DNA from: Candidatus Altimarinota bacterium | GTDB taxonomy: Bacteria; Patescibacteriota; Gracilibacteria; BD1-5; UBA2023 | NCBI GenBank assembly: GCA_013268835.1 | Contig: JABFSX010000004.1 | Coordinates: 310,001 to 374,000, forward strand | Reading direction: 5' to 3' | DNA: 64,000 nt | Shown: positions 53,382 through 63,152 of the stretch, piece by piece | Layout of the letters: each line of letters starts with the position of its first letter | Numbering within the stretch: the first letter of the stretch is position 1 | Program-made: the position numbers and the translations under genes | The notes under the pieces: model-generated | The model's database searches: none | What the model saw: the letters and a program-made list of their open reading frames with translations, nothing else | Told to the model about the DNA's origin: nothing

Positions 53382-54014
53382 ATGGCAAAACAAAAATACT
53401 ACGCCGTCTGGGAATGACGAGATACTGGCATATTCAGCAACTGGGAAGAATGCAAAAAATCCGTAGAATGATACATTGGAGCAAAATATAAGTCATTCGC
53501 CAGTCATGAAGAAGCCAAAATTGCACTCAGATATCCAGCTCATGACTATATCGGGAATGCTACGAAACCAGCCAAAGTATCAGAAATAGATATCAAGAAA
53601 TATGGTGAACCCATTATGGATAGTATCTCTGTTGATGGAGCATGGAATACGGTATCAGGATGGTGTGAGTATCAAGGAGTTATAACCAATTCTGGAGAAA
53701 ATATATTCCATGGATGACCATATGCCGATGGAACCAATAATATCGTAGAATTCCTTGCAATAGTCCATGCGCTTGCCTACTGTAAAGAAAAATGACTCTC
53801 TCTGCCAATCTATACTGATAGTCAAACAGCAATATCTTGGGTAAAGTCAAAAAATGCTCGTACAAAGCAACCAAGAAATGCAACCAATTTTGAGCTTTTT
53901 ATACTTCTTGATAAGGCAATTCTCTGGCTCAAGAATAATGAATATAAAAATCCTATCCTCAAATGGGAAACCAAAGTCTGGGGAGAAATAAAGGCAGATT
54001 TCTGAAGAAAATAG
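53382..54014 (+). CDS. rnhA: RNase H with N-terminal viroplasmin-like domain
   Basis: A 210-residue ribonuclease H type I with an N-terminal viroplasmin (Caulimovirus) domain: YYAVWEGRDTGIFSNWEECKKSVEGY (shortened: KYYAVWEGRDTGIF, then KSFASHEEAKIAL), which binds RNA-DNA hybrids. The catalytic domain has the four acidic residues: Asp in DSISVDGAW, Glu in NNIVEFLAI, Asp in LPIYTDSQTAIS, Asp in EIKADFGRK. It removes R-loops and primer RNA. Seven TGA codons. Six bases after rsmA, followed by a terminator. Confidence 0.93.
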
Positions 54015-54044
54015 GACAATAATTTCGATTATTGTCTTTTTTTA
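54015..54044 (+). terminator. Hairpin terminator after RNase H
   Basis: GACAATAA, TTTCGA loop, TTATTGTC and T7. Confidence 0.9.
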
Positions 54045-54080
54045 TAAATATGTGTTATTATGGATATATAATTATCTCAT

Positions 54081-54332
54081 ATGAGTTTTGAAAGTGGTAA
54101 CACATCATTAGAAAAAGTTTATGAATCACAACTCCCTCCTCATATAATTGAGGTATGTTTAGAGTTGGGAATTAGCCCTGAAAAAAGAAATAATCTTAAA
54201 TGACTACCTAATAATATACAAGAACCTATTTTCCTAGAGTTAGAAAAATATAATACATCTATGGGAAAAATCTGAAAAGATGAAAGTATTCAATATGAGA
54301 GATTATTTAATTCTAAATCTTTGCAAGCATAA
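54081..54332 (+). CDS. Hypothetical protein, 83 aa
   Basis: ATG 54081 to TAA 54330-54332. A short helical polar protein with a Gly from TGA near residue 44 and two near 66. No signal peptide. Its stop abuts the ATG of the next gene without a gap. No family recognised. Confidence 0.6.
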
Positions 54333-54743
54333 ATGGAAAACTTCAAATTTTCATCACTTCTTGCTGCAACTCCACTTTCCGAAGAAGATAAATACAATCT
54401 TACGGTGATATTTGGAGCCCTCTGACCCATTCGCCAACTTGATATTATCGATCATTGGTGATGATATCTAGATAGAATCCTCCAAATTCATGGAAAAGCT
54501 CAAGCAGAACGGAATCGCCAGATCCAAGAAACTTTTACAAAAATTAATCAGATGATTGATGATGCTTATCTCAAAGATCAGCAAAGAAAGCAACAAGAAG
54601 CTGAGGAAAAATCAAAAAAAGATACTGATATGATTGCTGCTATGGAATATGATCAAAAGCGAAAAATCGCAAATATCAGACAAAAAGAACAAGAGATGCA
54701 GGTTGCCAGAGAAAAACTCCTTGATCCCCTTGCTTTTATATAA
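54333..54743 (+). CDS. Coiled-coil hypothetical protein, 136 aa
   Basis: ATG 54333 directly follows the stop of the preceding gene. Residues 1-45 are globular (FKFSSLLAATPLSEEDKYNL then a Gly-rich turn and a Trp-Gly-Gly segment), the rest is a long coiled coil rich in Lys, Gln and Glu (residues about 55-130). Three or more TGA codons. Possibly structural; I do not recognise it. Confidence 0.7.
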
Positions 54744-54759
54744 AAAAATATCATTTACT

Positions 54760-54999
54760 ATGAATACTATCACTCTCACTCTTCCTAATTGGGATCGATT
54801 TTCAGAAAAATACCATCCGGATCCAGAATTCCTAGAAGCACTTATGACAAGAATAGAGTTTCTTGAAAATACGGAACTCAAAGAAAATATCCTTGCTCGC
54901 ATCAATATAGAACTCTGAATTCTTCTACTTCACGATACAGAAATAGATAAAAAAATGTACACTTCGCTCCTCCAAGAAATTACTCAGAGTAAAAAATAA
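54760..54999 (+). CDS. Hypothetical protein, 79 aa
   Basis: ATG 54760 to TAA 54997-54999, with one TGA (Gly). A small all-helical protein with PNWDRFSEKYHPDPEFLEAL at the N-terminus and a C-terminal acidic helix. 16 bases after the coiled-coil gene, and a terminator follows, so the three form an operon. No family recognised. Confidence 0.65.
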
Positions 55000-55004
55000 A
55001 TCAT

Positions 55005-55034
55005 AAAAAATCCCTAGTAAATAGGGATTTTTTA
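55005..55034. terminator. Bidirectional terminator
   Basis: AAAAAATCCCTAGTAAATAGGGATTTTTT between the convergent 79-residue and CNNM genes. Confidence 0.88.
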
Positions 55035-55041
55035 TAGGAAA

Positions 55042-56346
55042 CTATTCTTCTATATTTTTTATACATTCAACTCGTTCGATAACATTGTCATCTACTTCAA
55101 GAACTTTTAATACGAGACGTGTCACCTTACCAAATGATATTGTATTCCCTACCTGAGGAAATCATTCTTCTTCAGCCATAAGAACATATGAAAGTGTCTT
55201 ACTCATATACTCATCTGGAAGATCTATCAATTCAGCTGTAAGATTGAATTCTTCGAGAATATCATCAATCAAAACAGATCCAATTGCCTCAATGGCACCA
55301 TTTTTTCATTTTTTCATAAAGATTTCTTCTTTATCTTTTTCATCTTTAATATCACCAAATACCTCTTCCAGAACATCTTCCATGGTTACTACTCCTGCCG
55401 TACCACCATGTTCATCAAGTACCAGAGCGATATGTCGACGTGATTTTTGGAATTTTTCAAACAGATCATCGAGCGCATGAGTGAGCGATACCTTCATAAT
55501 CTTTTCTAGATCAAGATTCGAAAGATGAGCTGCTCCATGTCCTTCTCGTTGCAACTGAAATGCCTCACGAAATGTCATCACAAATTCAACATCATCCGTT
55601 GTATCACCGCAAACCGGCAAACGCGAATGAGATGATTTCATCAGAAAATCACATACTTCATCAATCGTCATATCTAGTGAAAGAAATTCTACATTCACTC
55701 GAGGCGTCATCACTGATCCTGCTGTCATATCAGAAAGATTGAGTAGATTCTTTATCTGACGCTTTTCATCTTCTTCTACTGCCCCACCAGCATGCGACAT
55801 ATCAATAAACGCATCCAGTTCTTCTTCACTCACTGTTGTCCCATGCATATCGAGTTTACCACCTGTAACCCAAGATAGTACACGAACAAATTGTTCTACA
55901 ATCCAAGTGAGTGGCAAAAGTAACCAAACAATTAATTGATATATAGGGGCCGCCATAAGTGCAATTTGATCATTAAAACGAACACCCAATACCTTTGAAG
56001 TAATCTCACCAAAAAGAAGTACAACCATAAAAGAAACAGTGTATACAATCAATGAGATAGTCGTTTCAGGTAATTTTGTAAATATATGCACCATCTCCGG
56101 TGTAATATAACGCTCAGCAATAATCATCGGTGCACTCGTCACAAAGAGAGTCGCTATAAGATTGGTAATCAATAGTCTTTCATTCTTTTTTTTGAGCTTA
56201 GCAAGAGTACGTGCTCACCATCGTTTCTGTCGAAGAAAACCCTCAAGTTTATGTCCACCAACGGACATAAGTGGAATCTCTGTACCAGCGAAAAAAGCAA
56301 GAGCAAGTACAAAAAGAAGAAAAATCAATATAGGAAAAGGGTCCAA
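55042..56346 (-). CDS. CNNM/CBS-domain membrane protein (HlyC/CorC family)
   Basis: A 434-residue protein: N-terminal CNNM transmembrane domain (residues 1-170, three or four helices, with AGTEIPLMSVGGHKLEG and the GEITSKVLGVR motif), a CBS pair (about 190-310: SVMTPRVNVEFL, RHIALVLDEHGGTAGVVT) and a C-terminal CorC_HlyC domain. Such proteins export Mg2+ or act in metal tolerance. No ATG precedes the conserved region; the best start is TTG 56346, two codons after which PFPI begins, with a stop codon farther upstream. Two TGA codons (Gly). Convergent with the 79-residue gene. Confidence 0.9.
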
Positions 56347-56462
56347 GGTTGCTAAAAATAAGAATAAAATAGTAGATACTCTACAAGAATAGATTGATTA
56401 TATAAGAATAAGGAGAAAAGCAAATGAGATACAGAGGTAATACATTTTTTTTATAGAAAAAA

Positions 56463-57611
56463 CTAATCTACATAAATATATCCATCAATACTGGAGCTAT
56501 TAATTGAGACCTTTCGAATTGTAACTTCATAGAGTCCTCGATAATTCATATCTTTTACGATGATATTCCCATCCTCAATACCTGCCACAATACCAACATG
56601 ACCATAGTACCTATTATATCATTCTCATGAGAATTGAACAATAGAACCAACTACTGGAGTAGATCAAGTTTTTGCTCAAGCTGCCTTTGCATTTCGGATC
56701 CAAGTATTTGCATTTCATCGCCATGTTACTGTCTTATTTTGTGCCACATACCAAGTACAATTTCATCATACAAAACCTCGTGATTTTCACGTATATTTAA
56801 CAATATAACGATCTTTGAGTCCTGTTTTTGATGAAATAGTTGTAACAGATTTAGGGCTAATCTTAGCATCATTACTATCGCGTGTTTGGGTTGCCACCTT
56901 AGATATTGGCGCCTTTACTGGTAATGATTGTACATTTCATGCCATCGATACTGTACGTTTCATTGCCCCAGGAATCATAAGATCCATACCGATTCGAATA
57001 CTTGCAGCATCCCTTAACATATTTACAGAAACAATATCTGCAGAATCAACCTTATATTTTGATGCAATTGCTGAAATAGTATCACCTGATACTACATTAT
57101 GCACTACTCCTGAAACAGGAGGAATTTTAAGAATTTGTCCAATTTTGAGCTCATCATCCATAGTAAGGTCATTGGCCCATAATATAGCATCAGTACTTAC
57201 TCCATATTTATTTGAAATAATTTGCACACTTTCAAGTGCTTTTACAATATGTTTTTTTACAGAATTTTTTGCCGTTCCTGAAACAATAGGAGATACAGAT
57301 GTTGAATCTAATGAATTATCCAAAGGATCTCATCATCCAATACGAATTAATCCAGTATCAGAAATATATCATTCATCCTCTGATTCACCTAGATCACTAT
57401 ATGCAGTGATAATAGTAGATTCATCGTAGTCACCAGCACGAACACTCCCCCCCGATCAGATAATCGAGAGAGATGGGTATATAGGAAATATTATTATTAA
57501 TCCAATGGTAAACCATTTAAATTTTTTAAAAGTATCCGATACTGATGGAATATCAATATTGGCTCTTCCTGCTCGTGCATGCCGGGCTTTATGATTTGGA
57601 CGTATGGACAA
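56463..57611 (-). CDS. LysM and CHAP-domain cell-wall peptidase
   Basis: A 382-residue envelope protein. Residues 1-35 are basic, then a membrane segment (KWFTIGLIIIFPIYPSLSII), two LysM repeats (VQIISNKYGVSTDAILWANDL and VSGDTISAIASKYKVDSADI) for glycan binding, and a CHAP amidase/endopeptidase domain with Cys in GGNCTWYVAQN, His in YGHVGIVAG and the Asn of VKDMNYRG. It would cut peptidoglycan during growth or division. Start is TTG 57611; no in-frame ATG fits, and a TAA precedes. Many TGA (Gly). Confidence 0.88.
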
Positions 57612-57685
57612 TCGAGTATTTTAGGGATAAATTGCCTTTAAAAGACATTCCTTCTTTCTATATTCTATAGTCTATGTTCAAAAAA

Positions 57686-57997
57686 TTATGCAATTGCAGT
57701 TACTGTAAGGCGAGTTTGATATGCTCGGAATCCTTGAGTACGCATATAACGTTTTTTTGATTTGATTTTGAAGACTCTGATTTTATCAGCCTTGAAGTGC
57801 TCATCAACCTTAAATGAGATCTGAGAACCCTCAACGGTTGGAGTTCCAACTTTTACAGTTTTACCATCTGCACTCGCAACGAGAAGAGCTGGAAGAGTTA
57901 TTGTACTTCCAACATCAGCATGTTGACGATCTACAACAATTACCATATCTTGTTCAACAATGTGTTGTTTACCACCGATTTCTACTACTGCAATCAT
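57686..57997 (-). CDS. rplU: 50S ribosomal protein L21
   Basis: A 103-residue L21. The start MIAVVEIGGKQHIVEQ and the C-terminal KSKKRYMRTQGFRAYQTRLTV are family hallmarks. ATG 57997 was preferred over an upstream in-frame extension that is hydrophobic and outside the family. No TGA codons. rpmA (L27), its usual partner, is not next; the LysM-CHAP gene follows 74 bases later. tRNA-Gln lies 187 bases upstream on the same strand, possibly co-transcribed. Confidence 0.95.
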   Translation of the reverse strand: MIAVVEIGGKQHIVEQDMVIVVDRQHADVGSTITLPALLVASADGKTVKVGTPTVEGSQISFKVDEHFKADKIRVFKIKSKKRYMRTQGFRAYQTRLTVTAIA

Positions 57998-58184
57998 AAA
58001 AAGGAAAATTAGGCTCATACGAGGGACTCACTGGAATGGTGAATACTTGAAAACCTTGTAACGAAGCGAGATAAAATCTGGATCATATCCAGAAACAATC
58101 GTTTGTGAAAAAAACTGTTTCCGTGACATGAAGTCGGTATTGTATCGATTTTTTAGAAAAAGTCGAGAAAAACTACTTGACTAA

Positions 58185-58259
58185 TGGTTGGGGTGGTAGG
58201 ATTCGAACCTACGCATGGCGGAGTCAAAGTCCGCTGCCTTACCGCTTGGCGACACCCCA
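58185..58259 (-). tRNA. tRNA-Gln (UUG), CCA encoded
   Basis: The minus strand folds into a cloverleaf: acceptor TGGGGTG with CACCCCA, D arm, anticodon stem GCGGA/TCCGC, loop CTTTGAC with anticodon TTG, T arm GTAGG-TTCGAATC-CCTAC. Discriminator A and CCA are encoded (58185-58188). GatA in this window suggests Gln-tRNA is formed through Glu-tRNA(Gln). Confidence 0.95.
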
Positions 58260-58275
58260 GTGATTCGGTGCGCCG

Positions 58276-58302
58276 ATTATAGTGAAAACTGAAAAAAGTC
58301 AA
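58276..58302 (-). promoter_or_regulatory. Promoter of tRNA-Gln
   Basis: On the minus strand TTGACT (58297-58302), 15 bases, perfect TATAAT (58276-58281), 17 bases before the tRNA 5' end. Confidence 0.75.
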
Positions 58303-58437
58303 AACTTTTTATTTAATATAAATAAACTAAAAACATATTTGTCAATAAAGTTTACTTATTCTTTTAAAAATTTGACTTCTTTCATCAATTATATAAATTG
58401 ACATTTAAATTAAATAATTTTTTATGAAAAAATTCAA

Positions 58438-58878
58438 ATGGGCTTAGCTGCCATCGCCATATGAGGAACACTTACAGTATATGCCATTCAAGATAAGCTA
58501 ACCCCTAAAAGTATAGATGAACAAAGATATTCAGTAATACGTGCAATGAACCACGTACTCGGAGAAAGAAATATAACCCTACCATCAAAATCAGAATGTC
58601 TGATAACTATATTTGGAAAAGCTAAAAATAAACTGAATGCAGTATTGTCTTGTGAAGGAGAAAAAGTATTGACACATCATAGTGATCTTACAAATCCAAC
58701 AGATATAGACTATGTTACACAAGTTTTTAATGTTAGAACACTTCCGTCTGGAAAATTAGATACACAAGGTGGTTGTTTTAGTTTTGAGGCCCAATGAAAG
58801 CAAATAATAGGTTGACCTGATTGTGAATGACTTATTGACGAAGAAATAGAAAAACCGGCACCTAAAATATTAACATAA
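58438..58878 (+). CDS. Secreted or membrane-anchored hypothetical protein, 146 aa
   Basis: ATG 58438 opens MGLAAIAIGGTLTVYAI, a hydrophobic export-type segment (Gly pair from TGA). The mature part carries Cys pairs (SECLIT, LSCEGE, GGCFSFEA, GPDCEGL). Oddity: an ATG 14 bases earlier (58424) begins MKK in a different frame and dies at TAG; with one more A in the A6 run it would fuse as MKKIQMGLAA, a normal signal peptide. So 58424 may be the original start, now broken, or restored by slippage. No family recognised. Confidence 0.7.
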
Positions 58879-58894
58879 AAACTTCCTTTTTTTT

Positions 58895-58930
58895 AAATCT
58901 TCTCTATACTCTTCAGAGAAGATTTTTTAT
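58895..58930 (+). terminator. Hairpin terminator
   Basis: AAATCTTCTCT, ATACTCTTC loop, AGAGAAGATTT and T5, 17 bases after the secreted-protein stop. Confidence 0.85.
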
Positions 58931-58940
58931 AATTCAAACT

Positions 58941-59408
58941 ATGCCTGTACATAAGATCACTGTAGAACTCCTCAAAGATATAGCTCATATTGGCCGAAAA
59001 TGAGCCATTATAGAGGTATCAGCACCTCAAGCTCGTAATTCTCTCATACCAACTGGCATTGCAAGAGAAGTAACTCCTGATCGTCTTAAAAAAATTGAAG
59101 CTGATAAAAAAAGAGCTCAGGATCAAGTTCGTATACGCCTTGAGCAGGCTTTTGAAATTCAAAAAATTCTTGAATGACAAATATTCGAATTTTCGCTCAG
59201 AGGCAAATGAACCAAAGTATTTGGTGGGCTTGATGAACACACTATCGGGAACAAAATTGCTGAAAAATTTGATATCAAATTTGAGAAAAAAGATATCAGA
59301 CTTCCGAATAATACACATATCAAAACTGCTGGAGAACATCTCGTCTATCTCCATATTACCCGAGATACTCTCGCAAAAATTTTTATAAAAGTAAGTATAT
59401 CAGACTAA
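58941..59408 (+). CDS. rplI: 50S ribosomal protein L9
   Basis: A 155-residue L9. N-terminal domain: KITVELLKDIAHIGRKGAIIEVS (here shown in part: LLKDIAHIGRKG, Gly from TGA) with VSAPQARNSLIPTGIA in place of the usual VKxGYARNxLIPxG; then the long helix, and a C-terminal domain with KVFGGLDEHTIGNKI. The N-domain is somewhat divergent, but overall layout is intact. Downstream overlap of 4 bases with a convergent small gene. Confidence 0.9.
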
Positions 59409-59665
59409 TGAATAGTGTACTGGCTTGCTTGGGAAATATCTTTAAAATATTTACCCCAGAGTACCCTATCCTGATCGGAAGAAATCCCCATAAGAGAATC
59501 TTCTATATCTAGAATTGATATATTAAGATTTGGAAAAAGTAATCATGTTACACTAAACATAATATTGCCCATCACTTCATATGATGAAGTATTAAGGTAT
59601 TCTGGAATCTCAAAAATTCAACGTTGCATACCATCGAGATCATATTCTACAATACTTCATTTCAT
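59405..59665 (-). CDS. Hypothetical protein, 86 aa
   Basis: ATG 59663-59665 to TAG 59405-59407, with three TGA codons read as Gly. Mixed alpha/beta, no signal peptide (SIVEYDLDGMQRGIFEIPEY at the N-terminus, a Trp-Gly and Gln-rich end). Its stop overlaps the convergent rplI stop by four bases. No family recognised. Confidence 0.6.
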
Positions 59666-59720
59666 ATAATCTAATTTTATTAGAAAATAACTATATTAGT
59701 TAAAATAAATTTGTCAATAA

Positions 59721-60110
59721 ATGAAATCCCATCATAACTATATATCCATAGACTATGGTACCAGAAAATCTGGTCTTGCCTACTCCGTAGAGGGATTTTG
59801 TTTTGCATGGAAAACGGTACTCACAAAAGATCTCCTTGATATTCTTCCCAAGTGGCTACAAGATCGAAAAGCTGAAAAAATAATAATCGGAATGCCATAC
59901 AATATCGATGGAACAATGTCAAAACATGGAAAACGAGTGCAAGAATTCACAAAAAAACTCGAAGCAATAGTAAATATTCCAATACAATTTCACGATGAAC
60001 GACTCTCAACAAGTGAAGCCATGCTTGGATTTGATGAATATGGAGTTAATGGCGATATCGATGCTGAGGCCGCAAGACTCATTCTTATTGATTTTTTAAA
60101 TCAAAAATAA
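59721..60110 (+). CDS. ruvX: RuvX/YqgF-type Holliday junction resolvase-like protein
   Basis: A 129-residue YqgF/RuvX, an RNase H-fold nuclease linked to pre-16S rRNA processing and junction resolution. Motifs: SIDYGTRKSGLA (first Asp), IIIGMPYNIDG, FHDERLSTSEAML and DIDAEAARLIL with the final acidic residues. No TGA codons. Normal family length (about 130-140). Confidence 0.94.
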   Translation: MKSHHNYISIDYGTRKSGLAYSVEGFCFAWKTVLTKDLLDILPKWLQDRKAEKIIIGMPYNIDGTMSKHGKRVQEFTKKLEAIVNIPIQFHDERLSTSEAMLGFDEYGVNGDIDAEAARLILIDFLNQK

Positions 60111-60208
60111 GATCAAAAAATATCTCTCGCAAACATTTGCAATTATAGAAATAATTCATATATTGCACTTCGTTTTTTCGATTTTTATATACCTATCTTC
60201 CCTACTCT

Positions 60209-60583
60209 ATGGCTGAATCTCGCGTAACCGAACCTCGTAAAAGATTTGTTGAACTTCTTGGTCAGCATACCCGCATTACATTTAATGATCTCAAAAAAGA
60301 ACTCGTGGGAAAAAAATGAGAGCCTGGAATGAATCTTGCTACCCTCTATCGTATTGTTGATACTTTCAAAGAACAGGGACTCATCCATGAGATGACTATT
60401 GCAGGAGAACGAGTTATTTTTACTTGCCAATGTGCTGATGGTCGTGCCGATGATGCTATCACTATTAGTTTTTGTGAAAATTGTGGTGCAATATATGATA
60501 CCCATACTCGTCTATCTGGACAACTCACGATGTCCAATACTTATCAACAAACCAAGTCTTGCAATGCTTGCGTAATTCTCTAA
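60209..60583 (+). CDS. Fur-family transcriptional regulator
   Basis: A 124-residue Fur-type repressor. N-terminal winged helix (RKRFVELLGQHTRITFNDL, with NLATLYRIVDTFKEQGLIHE as the recognition part) and C-terminal dimerisation domain with Cys-x2-Cys pairs (FCENCG and CNAC) for structural zinc. One TGA region after KK (Gly). Metal sensed is not clear; the regulatory His-rich site is weak. A terminator separates it from the next Fur-family gene. Confidence 0.88.
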
Positions 60584-60598
60584 AAAATAATTTTATAA

Positions 60599-60628
60599 AA
60601 AAGTCTGTGTATTTCACAGACTTTTTTA
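60599..60628 (+). terminator. Hairpin terminator
   Basis: AAAAGTCTGTG, TATTT loop, CACAGACTTTT and T run, between the two Fur-family genes. Confidence 0.9.
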
Positions 60629-60656
60629 TTGACAGAAACACATTTTTCTCTATATT
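60629..60656 (+). promoter_or_regulatory. Promoter of the zinc-homeostasis operon
   Basis: TTGACA (60629-60634), 16 bases, TATATT (60651-60656). Transcription would start near 60663, inside the adjacent palindrome, and the leader would be only about 14 bases. Confidence 0.75.
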
Positions 60657-60657
60657 T

Positions 60658-60674
60658 TTGATACTAAGTATCAA
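60658..60674 (+). promoter_or_regulatory. Putative Fur-family operator
   Basis: TTGATACTAAGTATCAA is a perfect 7-3-7 palindrome. It overlaps the expected transcription start and ends two bases before the ATG of the second Fur-family gene, an ideal position for autorepression. Confidence 0.75.
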
Positions 60675-60676
60675 TT

Positions 60677-61075
60677 ATGAATATAGAAAAAATTCTAAAA
60701 TCTTACTGAAAAAGTATTACAGAGGAACGAAAGGAAGTATTTTCTTTTATTCAAACCAAACATATCTTCACTGCTCAAGATATCAGTGAAAACTTTCCGA
60801 ATCTTGGTAGGGCAAGCATTTTCCGAACCATTCGACTCTTTCTAGAAATTGGAGTCCTCAGAAGACTCACTTTTGGTGAACGCTCGGAAACCTATGAAAT
60901 CAACGAAACTGAACATCATCATGAACATATGAAATGTACCGTCTGCCAAAATATTATGAACTTTGATTCTCATAGTATCTGCAAAAAAATATTTGAGGAA
61001 GCCAAAAAACAAGGATTCATCATCCAAGAACATTCTCTTTCGATACTCGGAAAATGTCAGAAATGCACGAATTAA
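60677..61075 (+). CDS. Fur-family regulator (Zur-like) of the zinc operon
   Basis: A 132-residue Fur-type protein. Winged helix with TAQDISENFPNLGRASIFRT and RLFLEIGVLRRLTF; then HHHEHMKCTVCQNIM, a metal-binding His/Cys cluster, and a C-terminal GKCQKC. One TGA (Gly). It begins two bases after a perfect palindrome and precedes a COG0523 GTPase and a ZIP transporter, which fits a zinc sensor (Zur). Metal identity is inferred from context. Confidence 0.88.
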
Positions 61076-61086
61076 TAACAAAAAAT

Positions 61087-62016
61087 ATGAAAAAAATCCC
61101 TATAACCATCCTCACAGGATTTCTCGGGAGTGGTAAAACCACTCTCCTCAATCATATTATCCGAAGTGCCAATGGCCGAAAGATTGCAGTTGTTGAAAAC
61201 GAATTCGGCTCTACTAGCATCGATGCAGAACTCATCGAAAAATCTACCGAAGAGATTGTAGAAATCTCAGATGGTTGCATTTGTTGTACGGTACGCAAAG
61301 ATTTCATGACAGCAATAGAAAAACTCCTGGCAAGTGGACGACCGATAGATCATATTATTATCGAATGTTCTGGAATGAGTGAACCCCTTCCAATTGCCCA
61401 ATCATTTTTGATGAATGATATGGATGGACGAGTAAAACTCGATAGTATCATCTGCCTGATTGATGCTGAAAATATTGCAAACAATATTGCGAATCATACT
61501 AGTACTGCTCTTGATCAGATCGAATTTGCTGATTTTTGCATCATCACCAAGTGAGAAAAATCAAATCAAAATATACTCAATTCTATCGAAGATATCATCC
61601 GAAGAGTCAATGCCTATGCTCCGATCATCAATCTCCCCACTGAGAAAATATCACTCGAACTCCTTCTAGATACTAATCGCATATCAATAGAAGACAGTGA
61701 AAAACTGTCTGAAATAAACGATAATCATACTCACAGTGAAACTATGTGACACTATGTGTACAAAAGTGATCTCACTTTTAATCACTTAAAATTATCTGAA
61801 TTTTTCAAAGAACTTCCCTATTCCATCTATCGAATAAAGGGATTTGTAAAACTTGATTTTGAACCAAATAAGATATTTCTTATACAAAAAGTATGAGCCC
61901 GATTCACGGTAGAAGAACAGGCAAATTCATGAAATATAGAAGGAAATACACTTGTTTTTATCGGTGAATGAATTAGTCCATTTCATATCAATATTGATCT
62001 TGCAAGATGCATATAA
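61087..62016 (+). CDS. COG0523 (CobW/ZNG1-type) GTPase, zinc metallochaperone
   Basis: A 309-residue G3E-family P-loop GTPase. Walker A ILTGFLGSGKTTLLNHII (residues 6-23), EFGSTSIDAELI, DGCICCTVRKDF with the Cys-x-Cys-Cys metal site, IIIECSGMSEPLPI and a C-terminal CobW_C domain with YSIYRIKGF. These chaperones hand zinc to client proteins in zinc shortage. ATG 61087 was preferred; an upstream start at 61054 would overlap the regulator. Six TGA codons. Second gene of the zinc operon. Confidence 0.92.
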
Positions 62017-62050
62017 TATCATAATTACTTTTTATACTTATTTCCAAAAT

Positions 62051-62785
62051 ATGTTCTTTCCACTTATTATCCTCTCTTTCATTTCTGCTACTGGACTTCT
62101 CCTATTTCTTTTTAAAAAAGTAAATCAAACTGCTCTCAATCTTCTTATTGGTCTAGGCGCCGGATCGATGCTCTCAGTGTCACTCGTGCATATATTTCCA
62201 GAAGCACTCGAGCAAACAGAATATGCTGTTTATGCTTTTATTGCTTGATTCCTCATCATCTATCTTATAGAAGAGATACTTACTCCGCATGCTCACGATC
62301 ACGGGCACTGAGATCATATTCATGAAGATCCACATGAGCACTATGATCACGTTGCAATTGTTTCATTTATAGCAATCTTTATACATACCCTCTTTGATGG
62401 ACTCGGGATTCGTGCAGGTTTCTGAATATCAGAAGAAATTGGATATACTGTACTTGCAGGAGTGGCACTTCATCAAATTCCTGTCTCCCTCTCACTTGCT
62501 GCTATTTTCCGTGAAAGTAAATTCAAGAAGAATATACAACTCATATTTCTTTCATTATTTGCTATTGCAGCACCAATCGGCTTTGTGATATCTGATATAA
62601 TCTTATCGAATGTATCAATGTCTTTCACTGGTCTTGCCACCGCTTTTGCTGGGGGGTCACTTCTCTATGTAGCGACGGCTGATCTCTTACCAGTGATTCA
62701 TTCACAAACCAACAAAAAATATGCAACCGTAACACTTTTTATAATTGGATGTATTGCAATGAGTGCTGTGAAATTATTTGAATAA
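62051..62785 (+). CDS. ZIP-family zinc transporter
   Basis: A 244-residue ZIP transporter importing Zn2+ or other divalent metals. Six to eight TM helices; the His-rich loop HAHDHGHGDHIHEDPHEHYD (about residues 81-100), and the conserved TM4-TM5 motifs IFIHTLFDGLGIRAGFG and AGVALHQIPVSLSLAA with metal-binding His, Asp and Gly residues. ATG 62051 follows the GTPase stop by 34 bases. Four TGA codons. A terminator follows, closing the zinc operon. Confidence 0.93.
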
Positions 62786-62806
62786 ATATGCACTCAAAAA
62801 CTCTCT

Positions 62807-62836
62807 AAAAAATTCGCTTTCAAGCGAATTTTTTAT
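62807..62836 (+). terminator. Hairpin terminator
   Basis: AAAAAATTCGCTTTCAAGCGAATTTTTT closes the zinc operon. Confidence 0.92.
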
Positions 62837-62872
62837 ATACTTATGCGTATATAATTACTTATTTATCTATAT

Positions 62873-63148
62873 ATGTCTCAAATCTCTCGACAAGAATTCA
62901 CAGATAAAGTACAAGACTACATCAAAAGAATCAATCAGATTGCTGAAGAACAAGGATACTCCGTGATGATGGCTTACTATATCGAAGGAAGTGAGGAGAT
63001 TCCTGATGATTTCATCATCGACTGGAGAAATATGAATCTCAATGACAATATCTATGCTCTCTCTCGTTGGAATCAAGATATTATGAATAACTTTGATGAG
63101 GATGCTGATGAAGATAGGTTCGATATCAGAACACCAAGTTTCGAATAA
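62873..63148 (+). CDS. Hypothetical acidic protein, 91 aa
   Basis: ATG 62873 to TAA 63146-63148, no TGA codons. Helical N-terminus (SRQEFTDKVQDYIKRINQIA) followed by a beta segment and a very acidic tail (DEDADEDRFD). Convergent with the reductase gene, four bases between the stops. No family recognised. Confidence 0.75.
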   Translation: MSQISRQEFTDKVQDYIKRINQIAEEQGYSVMMAYYIEGSEEIPDDFIIDWRNMNLNDNIYALSRWNQDIMNNFDEDADEDRFDIRTPSFE

Positions 63149-63152
63149 AAAA

